Below are positions 9,046 to 17,952 of a DNA stretch of 33,254 nt, piece by piece. The DNA lies in NCBI RefSeq assembly GCF_000298215.1, contig NZ_BAHD01000012.1:1-33254 (forward strand). The letters are read 5' to 3'. The translations under genes and the position numbers were made by a program. Every line of letters starts with the position of its first letter. Positions within the stretch are counted from its first letter, which is position 1. This DNA comes from Kineosphaera limosa NBRC 100340. GTDB lineage: Bacteria > Actinomycetota > Actinomycetes > Actinomycetales > Dermatophilaceae. The notes below the pieces were generated by a model. The model worked only from the letters and a program-made list of their open reading frames with translations, did not search any database and was not told the DNA's origin.

Positions 9046-9051
9046 TACCAT
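9046..9051 (+). promoter_or_regulatory. -10 box of a probable leaderless kinase transcript
   Basis: TACCAT (TANNNT) ends 6 nt before the ATG at 9058, so transcription would start at or next to the A of the ATG. No -35 consensus is obvious. Confidence 0.5.
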
Positions 9052-9057
9052 CGAGAG

Positions 9058-10365
9058 ATGACCACGCGACGGCCACCGCCGGGCGACCTCCTGCTCGGGG
9101 CCGTCGGCTTGGCCGTGACCGTGCTCATCGCGATCGCGGCCTTCGACCATGGGCTCACCTGGTACACCGTCGCCGAGGTCCTCATTCATGTCGGACTGTG
9201 CGCCACGCTGCTCACCCGGCGGTTGTATCGGCGCGCCTCGTTCGTCGCCACGTACGCGTTGCTCGCCGCGCTGGCCGTCGTCGTCGCTGCGGCACCGATC
9301 AACCTCGGTGTCAGCCCGATCATCCTGGCTGCACCCCTGGCGCTCTACGTCGTCGCCCGGCACGAACCCGCCGCCTGGGGTGTGGTCGCGCTGCTGCTCG
9401 GCATCGCGGGCACCTTCTTCAGCCCCGTCAACCGCATGGCCGGCGGACCCGGGCTGCTGGTGCCCGTGATGATCCTCGGCATGGTCGGCACGTACCTGTG
9501 GGCCAGCGGCCGTCGTCGCACCGAGCTGGCCTATGCCGATCGTCTCGACCGCGAACGCGCCGAGCACGAGCGGGAACTCGCCCGGGGCATCGCCCGAGCG
9601 CAACTGGACGAGCGGGTCCGCATCGCCCGCGAGGTGCACGACGTCGTCGCCCACAGACTCGCTGTCGTCAGCGTGCAATCCAACACCGCCCTGGCGATCG
9701 GCACGCCCGAACAGATGCGCACCGCCCTGACCGGGGTCAAGGAGGCGAGCCGGTCCGCGCTGAGCGAGCTGCGGGCCTTGCTCGGGGTGCTGCGCGACGG
9801 GCAACCGGGCCGCGACGTCGGCGGCGACCTCGCGCGCCTCGACGACCTCGTGGCCGCGACCCGCGACGCCGGAATCGACCTGGTGGCTGACCTGCCCGAC
9901 CCCGCCACCCTGGCGGCGTGGCAGAACTCGTGGCCGGCGGGCATTCGTCTGGCTCTGGTGCGGGTCGTGCAGGAGTCCCTGAGCAATGTCGTCAAACACG
10001 CCGGATCACAGGCCACCGCCCGGCTGCGGATCACTCTGGACGAGGGGGAGTGCGTCGTGTCCGTCGTCAACGATCTCAATAGCAGTCTTCACAGCAGTCT
10101 CAACAGTTCGGTTGGCAACGGTCCGCCAGGCGTGGGAGGCGGGGTGGCGACAGGGGCGGGGCTTGGCCTGGTGGGCCTGGCCGAGCGGATGGCGCTCGTC
10201 GGCGGGCGGTTCAGCGCCGGCCCGATATCGGAGGGGTTCGCCGTGCAGGCGTGGTTGCCCATGACCACCGAGCCGGTCACCACGGAGCCCATCGCCACGG
10301 AGCCCATCGCCACGGAGCCCATCGCCACGGAGCCCATCGCCACCGAGGGGGAGGCGGCGCAGTGA
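9058..10365 (+). CDS. NarL-type two-component sensor histidine kinase
   Basis: Membrane sensor kinase, 435 aa. The N-terminal ~150 residues hold about five hydrophobic segments with short loops. The HisKA_3 dimerisation/phosphoacceptor region is at ~185-250, with REVHDVVAHR placing the phosphorylated histidine at H194. The HATPase domain shows QESLSNVVKHAG (E306, N310) and GAGLGLVGLAERM (G366-G370). Between N338 and the GPPG loop a 16-residue Ser/Asn/Leu-rich segment (339-354) interrupts the ATP-lid region, and the C-terminus carries a repeated TEPIA tail (residues ~404-429); neither is normal for the family. The stop overlaps the start of the response regulator (GTGA), so the two are translationally coupled. 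The signal is unknown. Confidence 0.93.
   Translation: MTTRRPPPGDLLLGAVGLAVTVLIAIAAFDHGLTWYTVAEVLIHVGLCATLLTRRLYRRASFVATYALLAALAVVVAAAPINLGVSPIILAAPLALYVVARHEPAAWGVVALLLGIAGTFFSPVNRMAGGPGLLVPVMILGMVGTYLWASGRRRTELAYADRLDRERAEHERELARGIARAQLDERVRIAREVHDVVAHRLAVVSVQSNTALAIGTPEQMRTALTGVKEASRSALSELRALLGVLRDGQPGRDVGGDLARLDDLVAATRDAGIDLVADLPDPATLAAWQNSWPAGIRLALVRVVQESLSNVVKHAGSQATARLRITLDEGECVVSVVNDLNSSLHSSLNSSVGNGPPGVGGGVATGAGLGLVGLAERMALVGGRFSAGPISEGFAVQAWLPMTTEPVTTEPIATEPIATEPIATEPIATEGEAAQ
10072..10119 (+). repeat. In-frame insertion with 12-bp repeats in the kinase ATP-binding domain
   Basis: Sixteen codons separate the usual VVN and GPP residues. The core is a 12-bp direct repeat (AGCAGTCTTCAC at 10081-10092 and AGCAGTCTCAAC at 10093-10104) with a degenerate third partial unit, encoding SSLH/SSLN/SSV. 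Confidence 0.75.
10267..10341 (+). repeat. 15-bp tandem repeat, kinase C-terminal tail
   Basis: Five 15-bp units encode TEPVT followed by four TEPIA; the last four units (ACGGAGCCCATCGCC) are identical at DNA level. The reading frame is preserved through the array, which ends 24 bp before the stop codon. Confidence 0.92.
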
Positions 10366-11201
10366 TCCGCGTCGGAATCGTCGACGATCAGCCGCTGCTC
10401 GTCTCCGCGTTCGCCGCGCTACTCGACAACGAGCCGGACATGCAGGTCGTGGCGCGGGCAGCGGACGGCCTCGAAGCGGTGGCCGCCTGCGCGCAGCAGC
10501 CGATCGACGTGCTGCTCATGGACATCCGCATGCCGCGCCTCGACGGCATCGAGGCCACCCGGCGCATCGTCGAACAGGCCGCCGACGGGCGACCGCGCAT
10601 CCTCATCCTCACCACATTCAACGTCGACGACCTCGTGCTCGGCGCGGTCGCCGCCGGTGCCCGCGGGTTTCTGCTCAAGGATGTCGAACCGGCGCAGCTC
10701 ATCGACGCAGTCCGGGCCGTCCACCGCGGGGAGGCCGTCATCGCCGGTCAGGCCGCTCCCGCCCTGCTCGCGGCGCTGCGAAATCCGCCCGCGCCACCGT
10801 CTGCTGTGTCATCGTCTGCGACGCCATCGTCTGCGACGCCACCGTCTGCGACGCCACCGTCCGCGGCGCCATCGTCTGCGACGCCATCGTCCGCGGCGCC
10901 ATCGCCTGCCTCGTCGACCCCGGGGGAGGACCCGCCCGCGCAGTCGGGGAGCCCCGACCTCCCGGCGGAGCTGACGGCCCGCGAGCTCGAGGTGCTCACC
11001 CTCATCGGCCGGGGGCGCACCAACGCCGAGATCGCCACCGAGTTGTACATCGCCCAGACCACGGTGAAGACCCACGTCGGCAACCTGCTGCTCAAGCTCG
11101 CCGCCCGCGACCGCGTGGCCCTCGTCGTGCTCGCCCACGGCGTCGGGCTCGTCGGGCCGCTGGCCGACGACGACGCGATGCGGACCGTGCCCCTGCGGTG
11201 A
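10362..11201 (+). CDS. NarL/FixJ-type response regulator
   Basis: DNA-binding partner of the upstream kinase, 279 aa. Receiver domain: VGIVDDQPLLVSAF with the acidic pair near residues 7-8, phosphorylated D54 in LLMDIRMPR, conserved K106 in LLKDVEPAQLIDAVRAV. The C-terminal LuxR helix-turn-helix is LTARELEVLTLIGRGRTNAEIA then TELYIAQTTVKTHVGNLL. The linker is expanded by seven 15-bp units (Ala/Thr/Pro/Ser-rich, residues ~147-181), making the protein about 60 residues longer than a usual ~215-aa NarL regulator. The start GTG 10362 overlaps the kinase stop. The ABC exporter genes downstream are the obvious candidate targets, by position only. Confidence 0.94.
   Translation: MIRVGIVDDQPLLVSAFAALLDNEPDMQVVARAADGLEAVAACAQQPIDVLLMDIRMPRLDGIEATRRIVEQAADGRPRILILTTFNVDDLVLGAVAAGARGFLLKDVEPAQLIDAVRAVHRGEAVIAGQAAPALLAALRNPPAPPSAVSSSATPSSATPPSATPPSAAPSSATPSSAAPSPASSTPGEDPPAQSGSPDLPAELTARELEVLTLIGRGRTNAEIATELYIAQTTVKTHVGNLLLKLAARDRVALVVLAHGVGLVGPLADDDAMRTVPLR
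10800..10904 (+). repeat. 15-bp tandem repeat in the response-regulator linker
   Basis: Seven consecutive 15-bp units of the form TCTGCGACGCCATCG, the first degenerate (TCTGCTGTGTCATCG) and two carrying the same paired change to TCCGCGGCGCC. They encode an Ala-Thr/Ala-Pro-Ser-Ser linker between receiver and HTH domains. Confidence 0.92.
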
Positions 11202-11202
11202 G

Positions 11203-11226
11203 GGCGTCGTCGGTGGCGTCGTCGGG
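11203..11226 (+). repeat. 12-bp direct repeat between regulator and ATPase genes
   Basis: GGCGTCGTCGGT is directly followed by GGCGTCGTCGGG, in the 134-bp gap after the response regulator stop. Too short to interpret alone; it belongs with the other 12- and 15-bp repeats of this operon. Confidence 0.6.
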
Positions 11227-11335
11227 GCGACTCCTACCGGGGGAGGAGGACCCTCGATCTGCCTCGTCGGCGCGGCCGCGCGAACCCTCCCGCAGCAGGA
11301 TGTGCCAGCCACGTTCGCCGCGCGACCGTGAGGCT

Positions 11336-12124
11336 ATGACCACCGCGAACACCGCATCGACCACATCGACACCAGCCCCTGGCGTGCCGGGGCAGCAGCA
11401 GGGGCCCATGTTCGGCTGCCGGGATCTGCGCAAGAATTTCGGGCGCCGCCCGGTGCTCGACGGCCTCGACCTGACCGTCACGCCCGGCCGGCTCTACGCG
11501 TTGCTGGGCCGCAACGGCGCGGGCAAGTCGACCGCGCTGAAGATCATGCTCGGATTGCTCCCCGCCGATGCCGGCACCGCCTACCTGCTCGGTGCCCCCT
11601 TCCAGCGGGCCGCGTTGGCCCACGTCGGCGCGAGCATCGACGGGCCCGCCTTCTACGGTCACCTCAGCGCCTGCGACAACGTCGGCGTGCACGCGCGGCT
11701 GACCGGCACGAGCGCCGCCCGCGTCGAGGAGGTGCTGGCGCTCGTCGGGCTCGGCGACGTCGGCCGCGCCAAGGCCCGCAGCTTCTCCACCGGGATGAAG
11801 GCCCGCCTCGCGCTGGCGATCGCGCTGCTCACCGACCCGACCGTGCTCGTGCTCGACGAGCCGCAGAACGGTCTGGACCCCGAGGGGATCATCGAGCTGC
11901 GCGGCCTCTTGCGGGACCTCGCCGCCCAGGGGCGCACCATCCTCATCAGCTCGCACCAGCTCGGGGAGGTCGTGCGCCTCGCCGACGACATCGGTGTGTT
12001 GGCCGGCGGGCGGCTGGTCTACGAGGGGCCGCTCGAGCAGTTTGCCTCCGGCGACTTGGAGGCCGCCTACCTGGCCGCCAGCGCCCCGGATGCCGAGCGC
12101 ACGCCCACGGGTGGTGCGCGATGA
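11336..12124 (+). CDS. ABC transporter ATP-binding protein (ABC-2/BcrA-like)
   Basis: Cytoplasmic ATPase of an exporter-type ABC system, 262 aa. Walker A is GRNGAGKST (58-66, K64), the signature is the variant FSTGMKAR (~150), Walker B is VLVLDEPQNGLDPEG, and the switch histidine lies in LISSHQLGEV. The region ASIDGPAFYGHLSACDN, where most ABC proteins have the Q-loop glutamine, resembles bacitracin/lantibiotic-resistance ATPases (BcrA/LanF group). Start choice is uncertain: ATG 11336 is used here, but ATG 11408 or upstream ATG 11300 are possible, and no good Shine-Dalgarno decides it. The stop overlaps the permease start (ATGA). With the two-component genes it resembles a peptide-antibiotic sensing and detoxification module, which is inference. 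Confidence 0.88.
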   Translation: MTTANTASTTSTPAPGVPGQQQGPMFGCRDLRKNFGRRPVLDGLDLTVTPGRLYALLGRNGAGKSTALKIMLGLLPADAGTAYLLGAPFQRAALAHVGASIDGPAFYGHLSACDNVGVHARLTGTSAARVEEVLALVGLGDVGRAKARSFSTGMKARLALAIALLTDPTVLVLDEPQNGLDPEGIIELRGLLRDLAAQGRTILISSHQLGEVVRLADDIGVLAGGRLVYEGPLEQFASGDLEAAYLAASAPDAERTPTGGAR

Positions 12125-12996
12125 GGTCAGCTACCCCTGCCGTGCCCAACACAACGGCCGACCTCCCCACGAGTTCGGCCGATCTAGTGGCAACAGTCCC
12201 ACTGCGGCGAGCGTTTGCTGCCGAGGTGCTACGCGCGACGGGCAGCGGATCGTCCCGGTTCGTTGGACTGGCGGCGGTCGTGTGCGCGCTACAGGCGCTC
12301 GGCTGGTGGCTCGTCGCGACCGGCCCGACCCCGGACTGGTTCGGGCTGCTCGGCTGGCAGACCCTCTACACGACCGGGCTGCTCGCACCGCTGACGGCCC
12401 TGCTCGTCGGGCTGACCGTAGCCCGCGAACGCGCGGCCCGGGACGGCGGCACGTGGGCGCGGCCCCTGCTGCCACGCACCGCCCTGCTCGCCCGCTACGC
12501 CGTGACGAGCCTGCAGCTCGGGGCGGTCAACCTGGTGCTCACGGTGCCACTGCTCGGGTTGGGGCTGCTGCGCGGCCTGACCGACCCGCCGCTCGCCCGC
12601 TTTCTCACGCTCTGGGTCGTGCTGTGGGTCGCGACGTTGCTGCCGGCTGCGCTCGCCTACGTCGTTGCACCGCGGATCGGGATGCTCGGCACCGTCGGTG
12701 TGGCCGTCGTCTGGCAGGTTGCCGGCACCATGACCGCGGAGAGCTCGTGGTGGTGGGCGCAGCCGTGGAGTTGGGGCGTGCGGGCCGCGATCCCCGTGCT
12801 CGGCGTGCACGCCAACGGTGTGCGCCTGGAGCCCGACTCACCCGCCTGGGGGTGGAACGCGTGGGTACCGACGCTGGCGACGCTGGTGCTCGCCGCTGTC
12901 GTCGTGGCGATGCTGGCGCGGCGAGCGCGCCCGCTGGGTCTCGTTGGCCGGCCGCGGCGCCGCCTGCGGGTCGTGCGTCGGAATCCTGCGGCCTCC

Positions 12997-13056
12997 GATC
13001 GACCGGTCAACGAGAGCTCGGTCGCGGATCGCTCGGTCAAAGATCGCTCGGTCAAG
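12997..13056 (+). repeat. 15-bp tandem repeat in the permease loop
   Basis: Four 15-bp units encode DRPVN, ESSVA, DRSVK, DRSVK; the last two DNA copies (GATCGCTCGGTCAAA/G) differ by one base. They fall in a hydrophilic loop between membrane halves. Confidence 0.85.
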
Positions 13057-13083
13057 GATCGGACCGCGCCCAGCGCAAACCGG

Positions 13084-13119
13084 TCGATGCAACCCTCGAT
13101 GCAACCCTCGATGCGACCC
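13084..13119 (+). repeat. 12-bp tandem repeat in the permease loop
   Basis: Three units of TCGATGCAACCC (third with one change) encode a repeated Ser-Met-Gln/Arg-Pro motif, 27 bp after the 15-bp array in the same loop. Confidence 0.9.
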
Positions 13120-13800
13120 TCGCTGCTGCGCGGTGTGCTCGCCGGCCTGCGGGGCACGCCGATCGCGGCGCTGGTCGGCGCTTCCCTCGTGGGACTGGCC
13201 CTCGTCGCGGCCCTTTGGGACGCCCGCTACGTCACGGGCGTCACGACCTGGCTGCTGGTGCCGCTGGGCTGCGCGGTCCTGGCCACGCTCGCCTGGGCGA
13301 CGAACGAGTCGGCCTGGCGAGTCGTGTCGCTGCGCGCCCACCCCGCGCGGCTCGCGCTCACCCTCACCATCGTGTGCCTCGCCGTGTTGACGCTCGTCGT
13401 GCTCGCAGCGGGTGCGGCGACCGTCGCGGCAGGCGACGGCCCCGAGGCGTCGGTCCTGACGCGGACGATGTGGCTCTGGTGGTGCGTCGGTGCCGCGGCG
13501 TTGACGGCGAACCTGTGGCTGAACGTTCGGTTCGGCGCGGGAGCCGCGGTGGCCGTCACCCCTCGTGCTGCTCGTCGTCAGCCTGGTCTTCGGCGGCTCG
13601 TGGCTGGCGGCGGGCGACCTGTGGTTCGTCGGCGTGCTCGGCTGGCCCGTGTCCGCCGACACCCCAGGGCGCGTCGCGGTCGCGACCGCAGCGTGCGCGC
13701 TGGCCACCACGGGCGCCACTCTGGCGTCGCTGCGGGCCGCCCGCCGGGCCGCCGCGCGCTGATCTCGGGGTGGCGGATCGGCGACACGAAAAGTGGCGGG

Positions 13801-13831
13801 TCAGGCGAGAGGTCAGGCGAGAGGTCAGGCG
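13801..13831 (+). repeat. 12-bp tandem repeat in the intergenic region before the amino-acid importer
   Basis: TCAGGCGAGAGG occurs twice in a row and a third time as TCAGGCG, in the 189-bp gap between the permease end and the binding-protein start. It is not coding in the corrected annotation, but the unit size matches neighbouring coding repeats. Confidence 0.85.
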
Positions 13832-13951
13832 GAGCGGCTGCCCAGCCGAGTTGGCGACGGCGGATCGATATGCTGACCGGGCTCACGATGCCCCTGATCA
13901 GAGCCGCCCGCGTCGCTGCGGGCCGGCTCGTCGCACCTGTTGAGGGAGACC

Positions 13952-14839
13952 ATGCTCCGCACCCAACTGCGTCTGTCGTTGCTCGCCCTGCCCGCCGCCG
14001 GGCTCCTGCTCGCCGCGTGCGGTGCCCCGGCCGACGGGGGAGCCGCAGCCCCCGGCGCTCCCGCCACCGGCGCGGCCACGACGAGCGCCTCCTGCGCCAA
14101 GGCCGACCTGCAGCTGACGACCCCCGGCACCCTCACGCTCGGCACCGACAAGCCGGCCTATCCGCCGTGGTTCGTCGACGACGACCCGAGCAATGGCAAG
14201 GGTTACGAGTCGGCCGTCGGCTACGCGATCGCGCAGCAGCTCGGCTTCACCAAGGAGGAGGTGACGTGGGTCGACGTGCCGTTCAACACGGCGATCGCCC
14301 CCGGCCCCAAGAGCTTCGACCTCGACCTGAACCAGATCTCCATCTCCGACGAGCGCCGGCAGGCCGTCGACTTCTCCTCCGGCTACTACGACGTCACGCA
14401 GACCGTCATCACGTACAAGGGCTCGCCGATCGAGGGCAAGACCGCCGTGGCCGACCTCGCCTCCGCCAAGCTCGGCGCGCAGGTCGGGACGACGTCGTAC
14501 AACGCGATCACGCAGCAGATCAAGCCGACGCAGACCCCCGGCGTCTACGACACCAACGACTTGGCCGTGCAGGCGCTGAAGAACCGGCAGATCGACGGCA
14601 TCGTCGCCGACCTGCCCACGGCGTTCTACATGACGGCCGCGCAACTCGACGACGGCGTCATCGTCGGTCAGCTCCCGCAGGTCGGGCAGGCGCCGGAGCA
14701 GTTCGGTGCGGTGTTGGACAAGGGCTCGCCGTTGACGCCGTGCATCAGCCAGGCCGTCGACGCCCTGCGCGCCGACGGCACGCTCGATCGACTGGAGCAG
14801 GAGTGGCTCGCCAAGCAGGGCGCGCCCGACCTGTCGTGA
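13952..14839 (+). CDS. Polar amino-acid ABC transporter substrate-binding lipoprotein
   Basis: Family 3 solute-binding protein, 295 aa, likely binding glutamine/glutamate-type amino acids outside the cell. The lipoprotein signal MLRTQLRLSLLALPAAG ends with LAAC, lipidated Cys C23, followed by an Ala/Gly/Pro linker. The mature domain starts GTLTLGTDKPAYPPWFVDDD and contains GYESAVGYAIAQQLGF, FDLDLNQISISDERRQAVDFS and KLGAQVGTTSYNAI, all typical of the family. ATG 13952 was preferred over an in-frame TTG at 13940 because GAGGGA precedes it, although only 4 nt away. TATGCT (13869-13874) upstream could be a -10 box. It begins a three-gene operon whose stop/start pairs overlap. Confidence 0.93.
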   Translation: MLRTQLRLSLLALPAAGLLLAACGAPADGGAAAPGAPATGAATTSASCAKADLQLTTPGTLTLGTDKPAYPPWFVDDDPSNGKGYESAVGYAIAQQLGFTKEEVTWVDVPFNTAIAPGPKSFDLDLNQISISDERRQAVDFSSGYYDVTQTVITYKGSPIEGKTAVADLASAKLGAQVGTTSYNAITQQIKPTQTPGVYDTNDLAVQALKNRQIDGIVADLPTAFYMTAAQLDDGVIVGQLPQVGQAPEQFGAVLDKGSPLTPCISQAVDALRADGTLDRLEQEWLAKQGAPDLS

Positions 14840-15731
14840 CCTCCTCCGCCACAGGGGGCTCCAGCGGCACCGGGACCTCCGATGGTGGCCAGACCTGGGT
14901 GCCCTCGGAGCACGAACGCGCCCGGGCCGCCTATCGTCGCGCCCGGGCGCGACGCTCGACGCTGATCTCCGCGCTCAGCACGATCGCCGTCGCCCTGACG
15001 CTCACCTTCCTGCTCACCTCCTCGCCTGGCTGGCCACGCGTGCAGTGGACATACTTCAACTGGGAGAAGGCCGTCGAGTCCTTCCCCGCGGTGCTCGACG
15101 GGCTGTGGCTCAACGTGCGGATCATGGTCGTGTGTGGCGCGATCATCGCCGTCTTCGGGCTGGTCATCGCCATCGCGCGCACCCTGCGCGGTCCCGTCTT
15201 CTTTCCGGTGCGGCTGGCCGGCACGATCTACGTCGACCTGTTTCGCGGCCTGCCGATCATTCTCGTGCTGCTGCTGCTCGGTTACGGCGCACCCGCGCTG
15301 CGCCTGCAGGGACTGCCGACGAGCACCCTTTTCTGGGGGTGTGTCGCCCTGATCCTGTCGTACTCCGCCTATGTCGCCGAGGTCTTCCGCGCCGGCATCG
15401 AGTCCGTGCACCCCAGCCAGCGGGCCGCCGCCCGGTCCCTCGGGCTCTCGCACGGGCAGACGCTGCGCTTCGTCGTCATCCCCCAGGCCGTGCGTCGCGT
15501 CATGCCGCCCCTGCTCAACGACGCGGTGTCGCTGCAGAAGGACTCCGGCCTCATCTCCATCCTCGGGGTCGTCGATGCCGTGCGGGCCGCGCAGATCCAA
15601 ACCGCCTCCGACTTCAACTACACGCCGTACGTCGTGGCCGGTGTGCTGTTCATCGCGCTCACCGTGCCGATGGCCCGCTTCACCGACTGGGTGGGTCGAA
15701 AACAGGGGTATCAGGGAGCGGGAGGCAACCT

Positions 15732-15735
<4 letters not shown>
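14836..15735 (+). CDS. Polar amino-acid ABC transporter permease
   Basis: HisM/GlnP-type membrane subunit, 299 aa. A hydrophilic ~45-residue N-terminus precedes TM1 (TLISALSTIAVALTLTFLL). GLWLNVRIMVVCGAIIAVFGL begins the conserved permease domain, IYVDLFRGLPIILVLLLLGYG is the family-typical second segment, and EVFRAGIESVHPSQRAAARSLG is the ATPase-contacting EAA loop. The GTG start overlaps the binding-protein stop (GTGA, 14836-14839), implying translational coupling. This frame is continuous with the shifted frame of the upstream ABC-2 permease, but nothing suggests a real fusion. Confidence 0.93.
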
Positions 15736-16466
<731 letters not shown>

Positions 16467-16517
16467 CACGTGTTGGGCCGGGTGCCTGGGACGGCCGCCC
16501 GGGATGGGGCTTACCGT

Positions 16518-16545
16518 GGCCTTGAGCCCCGTTCGGGCTTAGGCC
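16518..16545 (+). terminator. Hairpin after the amino-acid importer operon
   Basis: An imperfect stem pairs GGCCT with AGGCC and, inside it, GAGCCC with GGGCTT (one G-U pair and a one-base bulge), around the loop CGTTC. It lies in the 122-bp gap before gabT and has no strong T-run. Confidence 0.5.
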
Positions 16546-16588
16546 GTTCCGCTCCACCGAGCAGTCACCGAAAGCGTAGGTAGTACAC

Positions 16589-17923
16589 ATGATCCAGCAG
16601 AAGCGCGTCCTGGCCACCGACATCCCCGGGCCGCGATCGACGCAATTGCAGGCCCGCAAGTCCGGTGCCGTCGCCGCCGGCGTCAGCGCGGGGCTCCCGG
16701 TCTACATCGAGAAGGCCGAGGGCGGCATTCTCGTCGACGCTGACGGAAACCAGCTCATCGATTTCGGCTCCGGCATCGCGGTGACGACCGTCGGCAACGG
16801 CAACCCCCGCATCATCGAGGCGGTGACCAAGCAGATCGCGGACTTCACCCACACCTGCTTCATGGTCACGCCGTACGAGGAGTACGTGGCGGTCTGCGAG
16901 AAGCTCAACGAGCTGACCCCCGGCGATCATGAGAAGCGTTCGGCCCTGTTCAATTCCGGCGCCGAGGCCGTCGAGAACGCGGTGAAGGTCGCCCGCCACT
17001 ACACGGGCCGCGACGCCATCGTCACGTTCGACCACGCCTATCACGGGCGCACAAATCTGACCATGGGCATGACCGCCAAGAACATGCCGTACAAGCAGGG
17101 TTTCGGCCCGTTCGCCAGCGAGATCTACCGCGTCCCGATGGCCTATCCGTACCGCTGGCCCACCGGTCCGCAGGGGTGCGCCACCGAGGCGTTGGAGGTC
17201 GTCAAGAGCCAGATCCACACGCAGATCGGGGAGGAGAACGTCGCTGCGGTCGTCATCGAGCCCATCCAAGGTGAGGGCGGCTTCATCGTGCCCCCGGCGG
17301 GCTTCCTGTCCGGGCTGGCCGACTGGTGCCGCGAGCACGGCATTCTGTTCATCGCCGACGAGGTGCAGTCCGGATTCTGCCGCAGCGGCTCCTGGTTCGC
17401 CTGCGACGACGAGGGCGTCGTGCCCGATCTGGTGACCACCGCCAAGGGCATTGCGGGCGGCATGCCGCTGGCGGGCGTCACGGGCCGCAAGGAGATCATG
17501 GACGCCGTGCACGGCGGTGGCCTCGGCGGCACCTACGGCGGCAACCCGGTGGCGTGCGCCGCAGCCTTGGCCTCGATCGAGACGATGGAGGCCGAAGACC
17601 TGCCTGGTCGAGCCCGCGAGATCGAGGCGATCCTGCGCGGCCGGCTGGAGAAGCTGGCGGCCACGTACGACACGATCGGCGACATCCGCGGCCGCGGGGC
17701 CATGATCGCGATCGAGCTTGTCGAGGATCGCGAGACCAAGGCGCCGGCCAGCGCGCTCGCGGCGGCGATCAACAAGGCCTGCCACGAGCGCGGCCTGGTC
17801 ACCCTCACCTGCGGCTCGTACGGCAACGTCTTCCGCTTCCTGCCGCCGCTGGTCATCGGCGACGAGTTGCTCGCCGAGGGGCTCGACATCCTGGAGGAGG
17901 CCTTCGCGGCCGCCACCAGCTGA
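16589..17923 (+). CDS. gabT: 4-aminobutyrate aminotransferase
   Basis: PLP-dependent class III aminotransferase, 444 aa, converting GABA plus 2-oxoglutarate to succinic semialdehyde and glutamate. Seen: LVDADGNQLIDFGSGIAVTTVGNGNPRI near the N-terminus, NSGAEAVENAVKVAR (cofactor phosphate region), DHAYHGRTNLTMGMTAKNMPYKQGFGPF, VIEPIQGEGGF, FIADEVQSGFCRSG (the Asp that contacts the pyridine nitrogen), and the Schiff-base lysine K286 in TTAKGIAGGMPL, followed by GGTYGGNPVACAAAL. These details fit GabT better than ornithine aminotransferase or DABA aminotransferase. No succinic semialdehyde dehydrogenase (gabD) is adjacent. It follows an amino-acid importer but is separated from it by a hairpin. 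Confidence 0.93.
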   Translation: MIQQKRVLATDIPGPRSTQLQARKSGAVAAGVSAGLPVYIEKAEGGILVDADGNQLIDFGSGIAVTTVGNGNPRIIEAVTKQIADFTHTCFMVTPYEEYVAVCEKLNELTPGDHEKRSALFNSGAEAVENAVKVARHYTGRDAIVTFDHAYHGRTNLTMGMTAKNMPYKQGFGPFASEIYRVPMAYPYRWPTGPQGCATEALEVVKSQIHTQIGEENVAAVVIEPIQGEGGFIVPPAGFLSGLADWCREHGILFIADEVQSGFCRSGSWFACDDEGVVPDLVTTAKGIAGGMPLAGVTGRKEIMDAVHGGGLGGTYGGNPVACAAALASIETMEAEDLPGRAREIEAILRGRLEKLAATYDTIGDIRGRGAMIAIELVEDRETKAPASALAAAINKACHERGLVTLTCGSYGNVFRFLPPLVIGDELLAEGLDILEEAFAAATS

Positions 17924-17952
17924 TCGGCGGACTCCTGCGCCTCGGGCCTGCC

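Larger units (their letters stand above)
12121..13762 (+). pseudogene. ABC-2 type membrane permease, interrupted by a +1 frameshift
   Basis: Membrane partner of the upstream ATPase. From ATG 12121 (overlapping its stop) the protein is clearly membranous: about six helices up to residue ~265, a repeat-rich hydrophilic loop (~293-333), then more helices up to WLNVRFGAGAAVAVT. After 13560 this frame turns Arg-rich and loses all membrane character, while the +1 frame continues as LVLLVVSLVFGGSWLAAGDLWFVGVLGW and ends at TGA 13760-13762. Removing one C from the CCCC run 13559-13562 restores a ~546-aa permease. It may be a real inactivating mutation, a sequencing or assembly error, or a slippage site. 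Without the correction the frame stays open to 15735, through the next operon, so automatic annotation would give a false 1204-aa fusion. Confidence 0.8.

Noticed and set aside
10267-10904. Short regular repeats as a possible CRISPR array
   Set aside because: Units are contiguous 15-mers without spacers, inside kinase and regulator reading frames; no cas genes are present.
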